Below, piece after piece: positions 1 to 7,771 of a stretch of 64,000 bases of DNA. The position numbers and the translations under genes are program-made. Source of the DNA: an uncultured Acidobacteriia bacterium (GTDB lineage: Bacteria; Acidobacteriota; Terriglobia; Bryobacterales; Bryobacteraceae); NCBI GenBank assembly GCA_903925975.1, contig CAIYHG010000106.1:1-64000 (forward strand), read 5' to 3'. The notes under the pieces are model-generated. The model searched no databases. It was not told the DNA's origin and saw only the letters and a list, made by a program, of their open reading frames with translations. The stretch's first letter is position 1. Each line of letters starts with the position of its first letter.

Positions 1-1
1 C

Positions 2-154
2 GCTTCCACCGCGGACGAAGCCATTCGCCTGGTGCCTCCCCGGATTCTGAATCTGGAGCAGGCGATCGAGTTCATTCGCGACGACGAGTACGTGGAGGTA
101 ACTCCGCAATCGATCCGCCTTCGTAAGAAGGTCTTGAAGTTCAACCAGCGGTAG
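2..154 (+). CDS. typA: GTP-binding protein TypA/BipA, C-terminal end only
   Basis: Only the last 50 codons are in the window; the gene starts to the left. The tail contains the segments [15 protein letters not shown] and [17 protein letters not shown], which are typical of the C-terminal domain of TypA/BipA, a translational GTPase of the EF-G family that binds the ribosome and aids growth under stress. The frame ends with TAG at 152-154. The GTPase domain cannot be assessed. Recognition is from family memory of this tail and is fairly secure. Confidence 0.8.
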   Translation, partial: ASTADEAIRLVPPRILNLEQAIEFIRDDEYVEVTPQSIRLRKKVLKFNQR

Positions 155-268
155 GGATCATCCGACCCGCTTTTCGAACTGGACGGGTAACAGTACTCCT
201 ATTCCAGGAAGGCCCTTCTCGGACGGCCGATAAGAGGGAATCCGGACCTTCTTGGTCCAGAAACCGTG

Positions 269-274
269 TATACT
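269..274 (+). promoter_or_regulatory. -10-like hexamer TATACT upstream of the PEP-CTERM gene
   Basis: TATACT matches the sigma-70 -10 consensus at five of six bases, and it follows a small hairpin (GGACC-TTCTT-GGTCC, 244-258) that could end the typA transcript. No good -35 is visible at the normal spacing. If used, the leader before the LamG gene would be about 105 nt. Confidence 0.3.
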
Positions 275-388
275 CATTTGATCCGGGAACGAAGAACGCC
301 TTCCCGAGACTGGCCCCCAGGGGACGTCCAAACCGGTGGGCCGGGTCGGGAGGCGAAGAGTTGGACCGCCCGGCGAGAAGGGATGTGC

Positions 389-1090
389 ATGAGCAGAATA
401 CTTGCGTGTGCGCTGCTGGGCCTGGCGATGTTCTTCCCCGCAACCGGCGCGACACTGATACACAGCTACGATTTTCTGAGCAACGTGAACGACCTCGTAG
501 GAACGGACAACGGCGTTCTGATGGGCGGCGCCTCGGTCAGCGGGGGCGTATTGGCGCTCGATGGGATTGACGGCTACGTGCAGTTTGCGACGCACCTGAT
601 TCCAACGGGAAGTTACTCCGTCACGTTCCTGGCTCAGGGACCGGCCTCGCTGGGAGGGAATTTTGAAGCAATCTCCCAGGGCGGAACATACGGGTGGTAC
701 ATCGGCGCCGCACAGGGCACGGGGCATATGCGCGCCAGCGACCTGTGGACGGATACGGGAGTGGTTTACCCCACCGACGGATTGCAGCACCAGTACGCTC
801 TAGTGGTCGGGGGAGGCGTATCGAAGTTCTTCCTTGACGGGGCCCTCCAGAGCACGCTCAGTTCCGAACTGACGGTTTCCGTAAGCACCGGAACAGATAC
901 CAGGCTGGGACGTCAATATGGCGTTCACGGGGAGTACCTCGGCGGCTCGATAGACGATCTCCGGATCTATAGCGGCGCCCTGAGCGACGCAGAAGTTGGG
1001 GGCGCCGTCCCTGAGCCTTCCGGAGTGCTGCTGGCAGCGGCCGGCCTTTGCCTGCTGGGTATCCGGCGGTTGCGCGCGCATAGCAACTGA
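389..1090 (+). CDS. LamG-domain protein with PEP-CTERM sorting signal
   Basis: A secreted protein of about 233 residues. It has an N-terminal signal peptide (MSRILACALLGLAMFF, cleavage near ATGA), then a concanavalin/LamG-like beta-sandwich with the typical segments SYDF, LDGIDGYVQF, KFFLDG and GGSIDDLRIYSGALSDAEV. It ends in a PEP-CTERM tripartite signal: VPEP, a hydrophobic stretch, then an Arg-rich tail (IRRLRAH). Such proteins are processed by exosortase and released to, or anchored at, the cell surface, often in exopolysaccharide-producing bacteria. The start was placed at ATG 389 because a purine-rich GAGAAGGG lies just upstream; ATG 383 is the alternative. The ligand is unknown, and no exosortase gene lies in the window. 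Confidence 0.8.
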   Translation: MSRILACALLGLAMFFPATGATLIHSYDFLSNVNDLVGTDNGVLMGGASVSGGVLALDGIDGYVQFATHLIPTGSYSVTFLAQGPASLGGNFEAISQGGTYGWYIGAAQGTGHMRASDLWTDTGVVYPTDGLQHQYALVVGGGVSKFFLDGALQSTLSSELTVSVSTGTDTRLGRQYGVHGEYLGGSIDDLRIYSGALSDAEVGGAVPEPSGVLLAAAGLCLLGIRRLRAHSN

Positions 1091-1133
1091 CCGGGCTGTT
1101 GGCGCCGTAAGCGTTCAGAACTTGAATCGAGGT

Positions 1134-1149
1134 AGCGCCGCGCGGCGCT
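1134..1149. repeat. 16-bp perfect palindrome between the PEP-CTERM gene and the DUF58 gene
   Basis: AGCGCCGCGCGGCGCT reads the same on both strands. It could fold as a G+C-rich hairpin in the transcript after the LamG gene, but no run of T follows, so a classical intrinsic terminator is not shown. Confidence 0.35.
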
Positions 1150-1214
1150 GCCTCAGATCAAGCCGTGTAAAACGCGCTCGCGCAGCTCGGCACGGCCGCC
1201 CGCCCTTGCGGCGC

Positions 1215-1220
1215 TACAAT
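1215..1220 (+). promoter_or_regulatory. -10-like TACAAT just ahead of the DUF58 gene
   Basis: TACAAT sits 11 nt ahead of the GTG start at 1232. Transcription would begin about 5 nt before the start codon, giving a nearly leaderless message. No convincing -35 was seen. Confidence 0.35.
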
Positions 1221-1231
1221 CAAAGCGGCGC

Positions 1232-2338
1232 GTGAGGAAACGTTGGGAACAACTTAGGGCGGCGATTCGGAGCCGCATACGCTACCGCATCACCCGCGTG
1301 GGGGCGCTGTTCACCGCGGCCACCGTGGCCGTTGGAGTTGCCTCAATCGTTTCCGGAAATAATCTCCTCTTTTTGATTTTGTCGGCCATGCTGGCCACGC
1401 TGCTGGTTTCCGGCCTCGTGAGCCGGCTTTGCCTCGCGGCTTTGCAGCTCGATTTCCTCGTACCCGATCACATCCCTGCCGGGCGGAAGGTTCTGGGCAA
1501 GATCTTCGTGCGGAACCAAAAGTGGCTTATGCCTTCCTTTTCGATCCACGTGGACGCGATTCGCAATCCCGATAGCCCCACGCTCGATTCGGGCGTGTAC
1601 TTTCCCCTGGTGCCGCGCGGCGCCACGCTCGAAGGAATGGTGGACGTCCGCTTCCCGCGCCGGGGGACGTACCGCGAGAATAGTTTCGCTTTCTCCACCT
1701 CGTTCCCGTTCGGATTCCTGGAGAGGACCGCGCGCGTGACGCTTCGCCGCGACACGCTGATCTATCCGCGGCTTGACCCGCACCCCGGATTCGAAGACAT
1801 GCTGGCGGGCGTCTCCGGAGACATCGAAACCCACTATCGCGGCCTAGGCAAGGATTTCTACCGCATCCGCCCTTACGAGGCGTTCGAAAGCGCGCGGCAC
1901 GTGGATTGGAAGGCTTCGGCGCACGTGGGCAGTCTTCAGGTTCGGGAGTTTGCCCGCGAACAGGAGCAGACCGTGGAAATGTTCCTGGACCGCGACATCC
2001 CGGCGGAGCTCGATGCCTGGTTCGAGCACGCCATCGACTGCTGCGCATACCTCGCCTGGAATCTTTCCAATCGGGGCGTTTCCATACACTTTCGGTCCCA
2101 GGGGTACGAGTTCCGGCAACCCGAAGACGGCGATTTGTATCCTATTCTCAAGTACTTAGCTCTGGCTTCTCCCCAACATGCAGATGGAGCGGAACCGCCT
2201 TTTGAGGAAAACAGCTTTAAAATCGTGTTCACTCCCTCGCCGCGGAGGTTTATCGACGCTGGCTGGCTGGGCGCGCGCCTTGTCTCTCCTGATGTGCTGC
2301 GCCTTCCTGGCGCCGGCGCAGGACCGGACCGCGCTTGA
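1232..2338 (+). CDS. DUF58 domain-containing protein
   Basis: This 368-residue protein starts at GTG and has two predicted membrane segments near the N-terminus (about residues 22-65). A beta-sandwich-like part follows (FVRNQKWLMPSFSIHVDAI, DVRFPRRGTYRENSF), then the DUF58 core with DFYRIRPYEAFESARHVDWKASA and REFAREQEQTVEMFLDRD. DUF58 proteins usually sit beside MoxR ATPases and vWA-domain proteins, and their role is poorly defined (membrane-linked metal or stress functions have been proposed). No MoxR gene is adjacent here. The C-terminal 50 or so residues overlap the next gene by up to 161 bp, which is unusual, and the tail after residue 340 is Gly/Pro/Ala-rich and may not be conserved. 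Confidence 0.85.
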   Translation: MRKRWEQLRAAIRSRIRYRITRVGALFTAATVAVGVASIVSGNNLLFLILSAMLATLLVSGLVSRLCLAALQLDFLVPDHIPAGRKVLGKIFVRNQKWLMPSFSIHVDAIRNPDSPTLDSGVYFPLVPRGATLEGMVDVRFPRRGTYRENSFAFSTSFPFGFLERTARVTLRRDTLIYPRLDPHPGFEDMLAGVSGDIETHYRGLGKDFYRIRPYEAFESARHVDWKASAHVGSLQVREFAREQEQTVEMFLDRDIPAELDAWFEHAIDCCAYLAWNLSNRGVSIHFRSQGYEFRQPEDGDLYPILKYLALASPQHADGAEPPFEENSFKIVFTPSPRRFIDAGWLGARLVSPDVLRLPGAGAGPDRA

Positions 2339-4163
2339 ACCGGTCAAGACCTCCATCACCGTAGTCGAGAACATCACCGCGGAAACACCGGCCAACGTCA
2401 CCACTCTCGATACTGCGGCGATTCGCGAGACGCCGGGCGTGAACCTGGATGACCGCCTGCGCGACGTGCCGGGCTTTACGCTCTTCCGCCGCACGTCCAG
2501 CTTGGTGGCGCATCCCACCACGCAAGGAATCTCGCTGCGCGGCATCGGCTCCTCGGGCGCCAGCCGCACGCTGGTGCTGTGGGATGGAATTCCGGCGAAC
2601 GATCCCTTCGGCGGCTGGGTCTATTGGACGCGCTTCATCCCGCTCGATACAGGCCGCATTGAGATCTCGCGAGGCGCGGCTACCAGCGTCTTCGGCGACC
2701 GCGCCATGAGCGGCTCAATCGGCCTCTTCTCGCGGCCGCAGGAGAGGCGCCATCTCACCGGCGAGTTTGTGGCCGGCAATCGCGATTCCCAGGACGCGAC
2801 GCTGGGGTTCTCGCAAGTATGGCAGGGGCTGTCGCTTTCCGGCACGGGACGCGCGCTCCGAACGGACGGATACTTCATCGTGCCGGAGCAGTTGCGCGGC
2901 GCGGTTGATCGGCGCGCGAGCCTTCGCTTCGTAACGGGAGACGTCCGCGTTGCTCGCTACTCGGGCTGGGGCAATCTCTATCTGAAATTGGACGCGCTCG
3001 CCGAAGATCGCCAAAACGGCACCGCATTGACGCACAACTCGACCAGCCTGGGCGACGTATCCCTGCGCTACGAACGCGCTTTCGCGCACGACTCGGTTTC
3101 GCTTGTCGGGTTCCACACGCGGGAGGCTTTCCGCAGCACCTTCTCTTCGGTTTCCGCCGACCGCAACACCGAGCGGCTCACGTTCCAGCAAACCGTGCCC
3201 GCACAGGCTACCGGCGGCGCGGCGTATTGGGGCCATAGCGAAAGCGCGTGGAACCTTACGGCGGGAGCCGACATTCAGCGCGCATCCGGCACGAGCACGG
3301 ACCGGCTCATCCCCACCGGCTTCCGCATCGGCGGAGGCAGCCAGTTGCAGCACGGCCTTTTCGCTCAGGCCAACGCCAAGCTGGGCCCGGCGCGTTTCTT
3401 CGGCGGATTGCGGCATAGTTTCACGGGCCAGGGCGGAACGTTCCTGAGCCCTAGCGGGGGAGTCTCCATCGAGCGCGGACGGTTGCGGGTTCGCGGCTCG
3501 GCGTACCGCGCTTTTCGGGCGCCGACGCTGAACGAACTCTTCCGGACCTTCCGCGCGGGCAACGCCGAGACGCGGGCCAACCCCGACCTGCTTCCGGAAA
3601 CGCTGAGCGGCCAGGAAGCTGGCGCCGATTGGACTGCCGAGGGCTACTCCCTCCGCGTGACGGCTTACCGCTATTCGCTGCACGACCTGATTACGAACGT
3701 GACGCTCTCCTCTACACCCGCCGGGATTATTCGCCAGCGCGCGAATGCGGCGGCCGCGCTCAGCCGGGGCGTGGAAGCGCAAGTGGAACGGCGCTTGGGG
3801 AACTTTTCCGGGGAGTTGAAATACCTCTTCGCGGACTCGCGCTACGCCACGGGTCTGCGTGTGGCGCAAATCCCCAAGCACCAGGGTTCGGCGCAAGTAG
3901 TTTACTCGCGCAACGGCGCCACGGCCTCTTTGGGCGTGCGCACGTCGGCCTACCAGTTTGACGACGATCTGAACCAGTTCCGCCTGCCCGGCTACGCGGT
4001 AGTGGAACTTCTTGCGCGCCAGCGGGTAGCGGCTTCTCTATCGCTCGAATTCGCGATGGATAACGCCCTCGGCCGGCAGTTCTACACGGCCTTCACGCCC
4101 ACGCCCAACATCGGCCAACCGCGGCTGTGGCGCGTCGGCGTGATCTGGGACGGCGCGCTCTAA
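2178..4163 (+). CDS. TonB-dependent outer-membrane receptor
   Basis: The frame encodes up to 661 residues: a signal peptide ending near APAQ, a plug domain (about residues 60-170, with IRETPGVNLDDRLRDVPGF, QGISLRGIGSSGASRTLVLWDG and IEISRGAATSVFGDRAMSG) and a 22-strand-type beta-barrel with RAFRAPTLNELF near residue 443. It should import a siderophore, cobalamin or a sugar ligand using TonB energy; the ligand cannot be told. The first in-frame ATG is 2178, inside the DUF58 gene, with no ribosome site. A GGAGGT at 2244-2249 lies nine bases before a CTG at 2259, which would give a normal 21-residue signal peptide. The true start is therefore uncertain. Confidence 0.85.
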   Translation: MQMERNRLLRKTALKSCSLPRRGGLSTLAGWARALSLLMCCAFLAPAQDRTALEPVKTSITVVENITAETPANVTTLDTAAIRETPGVNLDDRLRDVPGFTLFRRTSSLVAHPTTQGISLRGIGSSGASRTLVLWDGIPANDPFGGWVYWTRFIPLDTGRIEISRGAATSVFGDRAMSGSIGLFSRPQERRHLTGEFVAGNRDSQDATLGFSQVWQGLSLSGTGRALRTDGYFIVPEQLRGAVDRRASLRFVTGDVRVARYSGWGNLYLKLDALAEDRQNGTALTHNSTSLGDVSLRYERAFAHDSVSLVGFHTREAFRSTFSSVSADRNTERLTFQQTVPAQATGGAAYWGHSESAWNLTAGADIQRASGTSTDRLIPTGFRIGGGSQLQHGLFAQANAKLGPARFFGGLRHSFTGQGGTFLSPSGGVSIERGRLRVRGSAYRAFRAPTLNELFRTFRAGNAETRANPDLLPETLSGQEAGADWTAEGYSLRVTAYRYSLHDLITNVTLSSTPAGIIRQRANAAAALSRGVEAQVERRLGNFSGELKYLFADSRYATGLRVAQIPKHQGSAQVVYSRNGATASLGVRTSAYQFDDDLNQFRLPGYAVVELLARQRVAASLSLEFAMDNALGRQFYTAFTPTPNIGQPRLWRVGVIWDGAL

Positions 4164-4275
4164 GCCCAATTCGTTGTTGAGCGGGCCGCGCGTTCAGACG
4201 AAGAATGCCCCGGCCCGAGCGCCGAGCCGGGTTCTGGTTGAAGTGGCTCCCGGCCAACGCGACACCCCCCGGGCG

Positions 4276-4281
4276 TATACT
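4276..4281 (+). promoter_or_regulatory. -10-like TATACT, possible leaderless start
   Basis: TATACT lies six bases before the ATG at 4288. A transcript begun at the usual distance would start on or beside the A of the start codon. This fits the absence of a ribosome-binding site. Confidence 0.4.
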
Positions 4282-4287
4282 CGCCTT

Positions 4288-4701
4288 ATGCCCGAATTGC
4301 TGAATGCAGTGATGCGCTGGATGCACCTGACGTCGATGGCAATGCTCGTCGGCGGGAACCTGTTCGCGCGCCTCACCTTCGGGCGCGCATCGGCGGACCT
4401 GACGGCCGACGGCCGCGAGAAGTTGAGCGAAGGCGCCGCCGCGGCGTTTCGGCCGTATGGCCTCGCCGCAATCGCAGGGCTGGTGCTCTCCGGAGCTTAC
4501 GTTCTGGCCACCTCGCCCGGACACAGCGCGCGTTACCACGCGCTGCTCGGAGTAAAGCTGCTTCTGGCGCTGCACGTATTCGCGGTTACGGCGCTGATTG
4601 TTTCCCCGGGACCCCGTAACCGGAGCCGCTTGGCGTTGGGCGCCGCCATTTCCGGACTGGTGATTATATTCATCGCCGGCTACCTCCACCGCATCTTCTA
4701 A
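4288..4701 (+). CDS. small multi-pass membrane protein
   Basis: This 137-residue protein has about four hydrophobic segments: around residues 5-25 (MRWMHLTSMAMLVGGNLFA), 55-72, 83-103 and 113-133. The HxxxxxxLVGGNLF pattern resembles small CopD/DUF2269-like membrane proteins, but the assignment is weak. The frame is open further upstream, but ATG 4288 is preferred because it follows a -10-like TATACT and gives a normal hydrophobic N-terminus. The folate-binding protein gene begins three bases after its stop, so the two are probably cotranscribed. Function unknown. Confidence 0.6.
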   Translation: MPELLNAVMRWMHLTSMAMLVGGNLFARLTFGRASADLTADGREKLSEGAAAAFRPYGLAAIAGLVLSGAYVLATSPGHSARYHALLGVKLLLALHVFAVTALIVSPGPRNRSRLALGAAISGLVIIFIAGYLHRIF

Positions 4702-4704
4702 AGT

Positions 4705-5580
4705 GTGGAAACAAGCGAGGGATACAAGGCCCTGATCGACGGGGCCGGCTGGATTGACGCCTCCGAGCGCGGCCGGATCGTGGTGCGCGGGCGCGACCGG
4801 GCCCGCTTCCTGCACAACCTGACCACGAACAATGTGAAGAGCCTCACGCCCGGCTCGGGTTGCTACGCATTCCTGCTGAATGCGCAGGGGCGCATTCAGG
4901 CCGATGCGCTGCTGCTCTGCTTCGAGGACCGTTTCCTGTTGGAGACGGAGCCGGAACTGCGCGAGAAAGTTCAAGCGTACCTGCAGCGCTATATCATCGG
5001 GGACCAGGTGACGCTCGAAGACGCGAGCGGCCAAACGGCCGAAATTGCGCTCGAAGGTCCGCACGCGGCCGGCGCGCTTTCCGCCCTCCACGCCCCCGTG
5101 CCCGAAAACGACTACGCACACATGGAGTGGGAAGGCTTCACCGTCGCCAAGGCCAGCCTCACCGGCCAGCCCGGCTATCGCCTCATCGGCCCTGCGGAAG
5201 GAATGGGCCAACTGGTTCTTCGGCTGGAAGCGGCCGGTGTGCGGCCGGCCACGCAGCAGGAAGCGCGAATCGTCCGCATCGAAAATGGCGTGCCACGTTA
5301 TGGGGAAGACATCCTCGATACATGCCTGCCTCAGGAGACCGGGCAGATGCATGCCGTGAGCTTTACCAAGGGATGCTATCTCGGCCAGGAAATCGTGGAG
5401 CGCATTCGCGCGCGCGGCCACGTCAACCGGAAGCTCACCCGCATCGATTTGCCTTCGGCGGAACCAGCCGCGCCCGGCGACAAGCTGGTGGTGGATGGGA
5501 AGAACGCCGAGATCACTTCGTCGGTTTACTCCCCGCGATTCGGAACGGCCGTGGCGCTCGCTTACGTGCGCGTGGAGTGA
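4705..5580 (+). CDS. ygfZ: YgfZ/GcvT-family folate-binding protein
   Basis: This 291-residue protein belongs to the YgfZ/CAF17 family, related to the T-protein of glycine cleavage. The family signature is present as KGCYLGQEIVERIRARGHV (about residues 223-241), including the conserved Cys. N-terminal landmarks are RIVVRGRDRARFLHNLTTN and GCYAFLLNAQGRIQADALL. In Escherichia coli and mitochondria these folate-dependent proteins help maintain or assemble certain Fe-S enzymes and affect tRNA modification. It starts with GTG three bases after the preceding stop. The 3' end overlaps the convergent PHP gene by 19 bp. The Fe-S link fits the suf operon in the same window, though the two are far apart. 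Confidence 0.9.
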   Translation: METSEGYKALIDGAGWIDASERGRIVVRGRDRARFLHNLTTNNVKSLTPGSGCYAFLLNAQGRIQADALLLCFEDRFLLETEPELREKVQAYLQRYIIGDQVTLEDASGQTAEIALEGPHAAGALSALHAPVPENDYAHMEWEGFTVAKASLTGQPGYRLIGPAEGMGQLVLRLEAAGVRPATQQEARIVRIENGVPRYGEDILDTCLPQETGQMHAVSFTKGCYLGQEIVERIRARGHVNRKLTRIDLPSAEPAAPGDKLVVDGKNAEITSSVYSPRFGTAVALAYVRVE

Positions 5581-6395
5581 GCCAGCAGGGCGTCCGCAAC
5601 CGCGCGCGGAATCGCCAGATTGTTGTTGTGGCCCGTGCCCAAGCGGACTTCCGGCTTCATGGCCCCGTGATAATCGGAACCGCCCGTGACTTTCATGCCG
5701 TACCGCTGGGCGAGTTGCAGGTATTGGCTCGTCTGGCCGGGCTCGTGATCGCTGTGGTAAGCCTCAAGCGCTTCGAGGCCAAGCGGGCGCATCCTCTCCA
5801 GAACATCTTCCAACCGGCCGTGGAGCCGCGACGGGTGTGCGACGGAGGCGATTCCGCCGGCTTCCCGGATGCGCTTCACGCCTTCTTCCAGACTGGGTTC
5901 CAGCCTGTGCACGTAGGCTTTGGCGGATTCGTCCAGGTATTCGTCGAAAGCGTGCCGGAGGTTCTTCACGTACCCTTTATCGAGCATCACCTTGGCGAAA
6001 TGGGGGCGGCCCGTCATCCCCCGTCCCAGTGCCTCGGCTTCTTCCACGCGAATATCGAACCCTAACTCGTGCAGCCGTGCGGCGAGGCGCACGTTGCGTT
6101 CCCGGCGGGTAATCTGGAGTTCGCTCACCCACGCCCGGAAGCCGTCTCCCGGAGCCACCGGGAAATAGCCCAACAGATGCACCGAACGCCCGTCCAGCTT
6201 GGTGGAAAGCTCGATTCCGCAGAGCAGTTCGACGCCGGCCGCCCTGGCGATGGGAACGGCGCGGTCGTAGCCAGCGAAGGAGTCGTGATCCGTGATGGAG
6301 AGGACTTCGACGCCCGCGCGAACGGCTTCCTCGATTAACTCGCGCGGAGATAACGATCCGTCGGAGTGGTTGCTGTGAGTGTGAAGATCGATCAA
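5562..6395 (-). CDS. PHP-domain phosphoesterase
   Basis: This 277-residue protein has the four PHP motifs: HTHSNHSDGS at residues 5-14, TDHDS near 36-40, GIELS near 61-65, and the C-terminal AHPSR and SDYHG. These His/Asp residues bind a trinuclear metal site. The length and order match the TrpH/YciV (RNase AM) group, which hydrolyses nucleoside 3',5'-bisphosphates and short 5'-phosphorylated RNA ends. It converges with the folate-binding protein gene and overlaps its end. The start ATG at 6395 directly precedes MIDLHTHS, as usual for the family. The general class is certain; the substrate is inferred. Confidence 0.85.
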   Translation of the reverse strand: MIDLHTHSNHSDGSLSPRELIEEAVRAGVEVLSITDHDSFAGYDRAVPIARAAGVELLCGIELSTKLDGRSVHLLGYFPVAPGDGFRAWVSELQITRRERNVRLAARLHELGFDIRVEEAEALGRGMTGRPHFAKVMLDKGYVKNLRHAFDEYLDESAKAYVHRLEPSLEEGVKRIREAGGIASVAHPSRLHGRLEDVLERMRPLGLEALEAYHSDHEPGQTSQYLQLAQRYGMKVTGGSDYHGAMKPEVRLGTGHNNNLAIPRAVADALLAHSTRT

Positions 6396-6512
6396 GCTAT
6401 CTGAGAACCCGAGTTCTTCAGTTTAGCCTAAAACCTCAAATTCCTCCCGCTCGGCCGCTCCCCCGCCGGGTGGCGGCCGGCGCCGGCTTAGGGGCGGGGC
6501 TTTCCGAAGCGG

Positions 6513-6518
6513 TAATAT
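6513..6518 (+). promoter_or_regulatory. -10-like TAATAT for accA, possible leaderless start
   Basis: TAATAT overlaps the first of two in-frame ATG codons (6517) and ends eight bases before the second (6526). Transcription at the normal distance would begin at 6525-6526, which favours the second ATG on a leaderless message. Confidence 0.4.
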
Positions 6519-6525
6519 GTTGGGA

Positions 6526-7356
6526 ATGACCCCCGAAGCTGAACAGGGCGCCCGGGAGCCGCATCCGGCATGGCGCAGGGTATTGCTGGCGCGGCATCCG
6601 AAGCGCCCGCACTCGCTCGATTACATCCAGGCTCTGATTGCGGATTTCGATGAGATTCACGGCGACCGCTTGTTCGGCGACGATCCCGCCATCGTGGCGG
6701 GCTTCGGCACGTTCCGGGGCCGCCCGGTCGCGGTAGTGGCGGAGCAGAAGGGCCGCGACACCAAGCAGAAGGTGTTTCGCAATTTCGGAATGCCGAAGCC
6801 CGAAGGGTATAGGAAGGCCCTGCGCGTGATGCAGACCGCGGCTAAGTTCGGCCGCCCCGTGATTTCCCTTCTGGATACGCCCGGCGCGTATCCGGGCATC
6901 GACGCCGAGGAGCGCGGGCAAGCCGAGGCGATCGCGCGCAATTTGCGCGAAATGGCGCGCCTGGCCACGCCGGTGATTGCCGTGTGCATCGGGGAAGGCG
7001 GAAGCGGAGGCGCTTTGGCCCTGGGCGTGGGCAACGTGGTTCTGATGCTCGAAAACGCGGTCTATAGCGTGATCTCGCCGGAAAGCTGCGCGGCCATTAT
7101 CTACCGCGATGCCGCCAAAGCCGAGCAGGCCGCCGCGGCGTTGCGCCTCACCGCGCAGGACCTGCGAGAGTTGGGTCTGATCGATGGCATTGTTCCAGAG
7201 CCCCCCGGAGGGGCCCAGGAAGACCCGGCCGCCGCGGCCAGCCTGTTAGGCGAGCATCTGGCCGCCCGCTTGGAGGAACTCTCCGCGTTCGACGGGCGCG
7301 CTCTGGTTGACCAGCGTTACGCCAAGTTCCGCGGTATGGGAAACTTCTTCGCATGA
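6526..7356 (+). CDS. accA: acetyl-CoA carboxylase carboxyltransferase subunit alpha
   Basis: AccA pairs with AccD to transfer the carboxyl group from carboxybiotin to acetyl-CoA, giving malonyl-CoA for fatty acid synthesis. Family segments seen are [85 protein letters not shown] and [10 protein letters not shown]. At about 276 residues it is shorter than the 319 residues of the E. coli protein because the N-terminal helical extension is reduced. ATG 6517 is an alternative start three codons upstream. The stop overlaps the next gene by four bases (ATGA). Confidence 0.95.
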   Translation: MTPEAEQGAREPHPAWRRVLLARHPKRPHSLDYIQALIADFDEIHGDRLFGDDPAIVAGFGTFRGRPVAVVAEQKGRDTKQKVFRNFGMPKPEGYRKALRVMQTAAKFGRPVISLLDTPGAYPGIDAEERGQAEAIARNLREMARLATPVIAVCIGEGGSGGALALGVGNVVLMLENAVYSVISPESCAAIIYRDAAKAEQAAAALRLTAQDLRELGLIDGIVPEPPGGAQEDPAAAASLLGEHLAARLEELSAFDGRALVDQRYAKFRGMGNFFA

Positions 7357-7619
7357 AGAAGACCACGTGGATCGCCGTATTGTTCGGGGTCGCCGTGGTG
7401 GGCTTCGTGCTCTATTCCAGCCTGGGCGGGGCCCGCGTGAGCTGCGAGGTTTGCATGAGCTTCGATGGCGGGCGAGACTGCCGCACCGCGTCCGCGGCCA
7501 CGCAGGAGGGGGCGCTGCGCACCGCGGTTACCAACGCCTGCGCGCAGTTGGCCTCGGGTGTGACCCAATCGAATCAATGCGAGAATACCCCGCCCGAGTC
7601 GGTGCGCTGGCTCAAGTGA
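7353..7619 (+). CDS. small Cys-rich exported or membrane-anchored protein
   Basis: This 88-residue protein starts with two Lys and a hydrophobic helix (about residues 5-23), so it is membrane-anchored or secreted. A short domain follows with five Cys (SCEVC, RDC, NAC, NQC). It overlaps the end of accA by ATGA, so translation is probably coupled, but nothing in the sequence suggests a role in lipid synthesis. I do not recognise the family. The codon use is like that of its neighbours, so it is probably a real gene. Confidence 0.6.
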   Translation: MKKTTWIAVLFGVAVVGFVLYSSLGGARVSCEVCMSFDGGRDCRTASAATQEGALRTAVTNACAQLASGVTQSNQCENTPPESVRWLK

Positions 7620-7704
7620 GCGTCCATTTCAGGCCGAGCTAAGGTCTGGCTTCGGCGCGCGTCTGATTGCTTTGACCGCCACAGGCGTCGAAACCCTGTC
7701 GCGG

Positions 7705-7710
7705 TAGAAT
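7705..7710 (+). promoter_or_regulatory. -10-like TAGAAT upstream of the efflux adaptor gene
   Basis: TAGAAT occurs in the context GGTAGAAT, which also appears upstream of dnaE (23371-23378); a related GGTACAAT precedes tRNA-Leu. TTGACC at 7672-7677 is too far away to be a standard -35. The gene start lies about 60 nt downstream. Confidence 0.3.
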
Positions 7711-7771
7711 GAAAGTTGAACTCCCAATCAGCGTATTGCGTCTTGTTTGATGGGAAGGGAGCGTCTGCGTC

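Noticed and set aside
2715-3896. 393-codon open frame antisense to the TonB receptor
   Set aside because: Composition rich in Arg and Ala without domains; the receptor on the other strand has clear family motifs.
4093-5421. 442-codon open frame antisense to the small membrane protein and folate-binding protein genes
   Set aside because: It spans two well-supported genes and has no family match.
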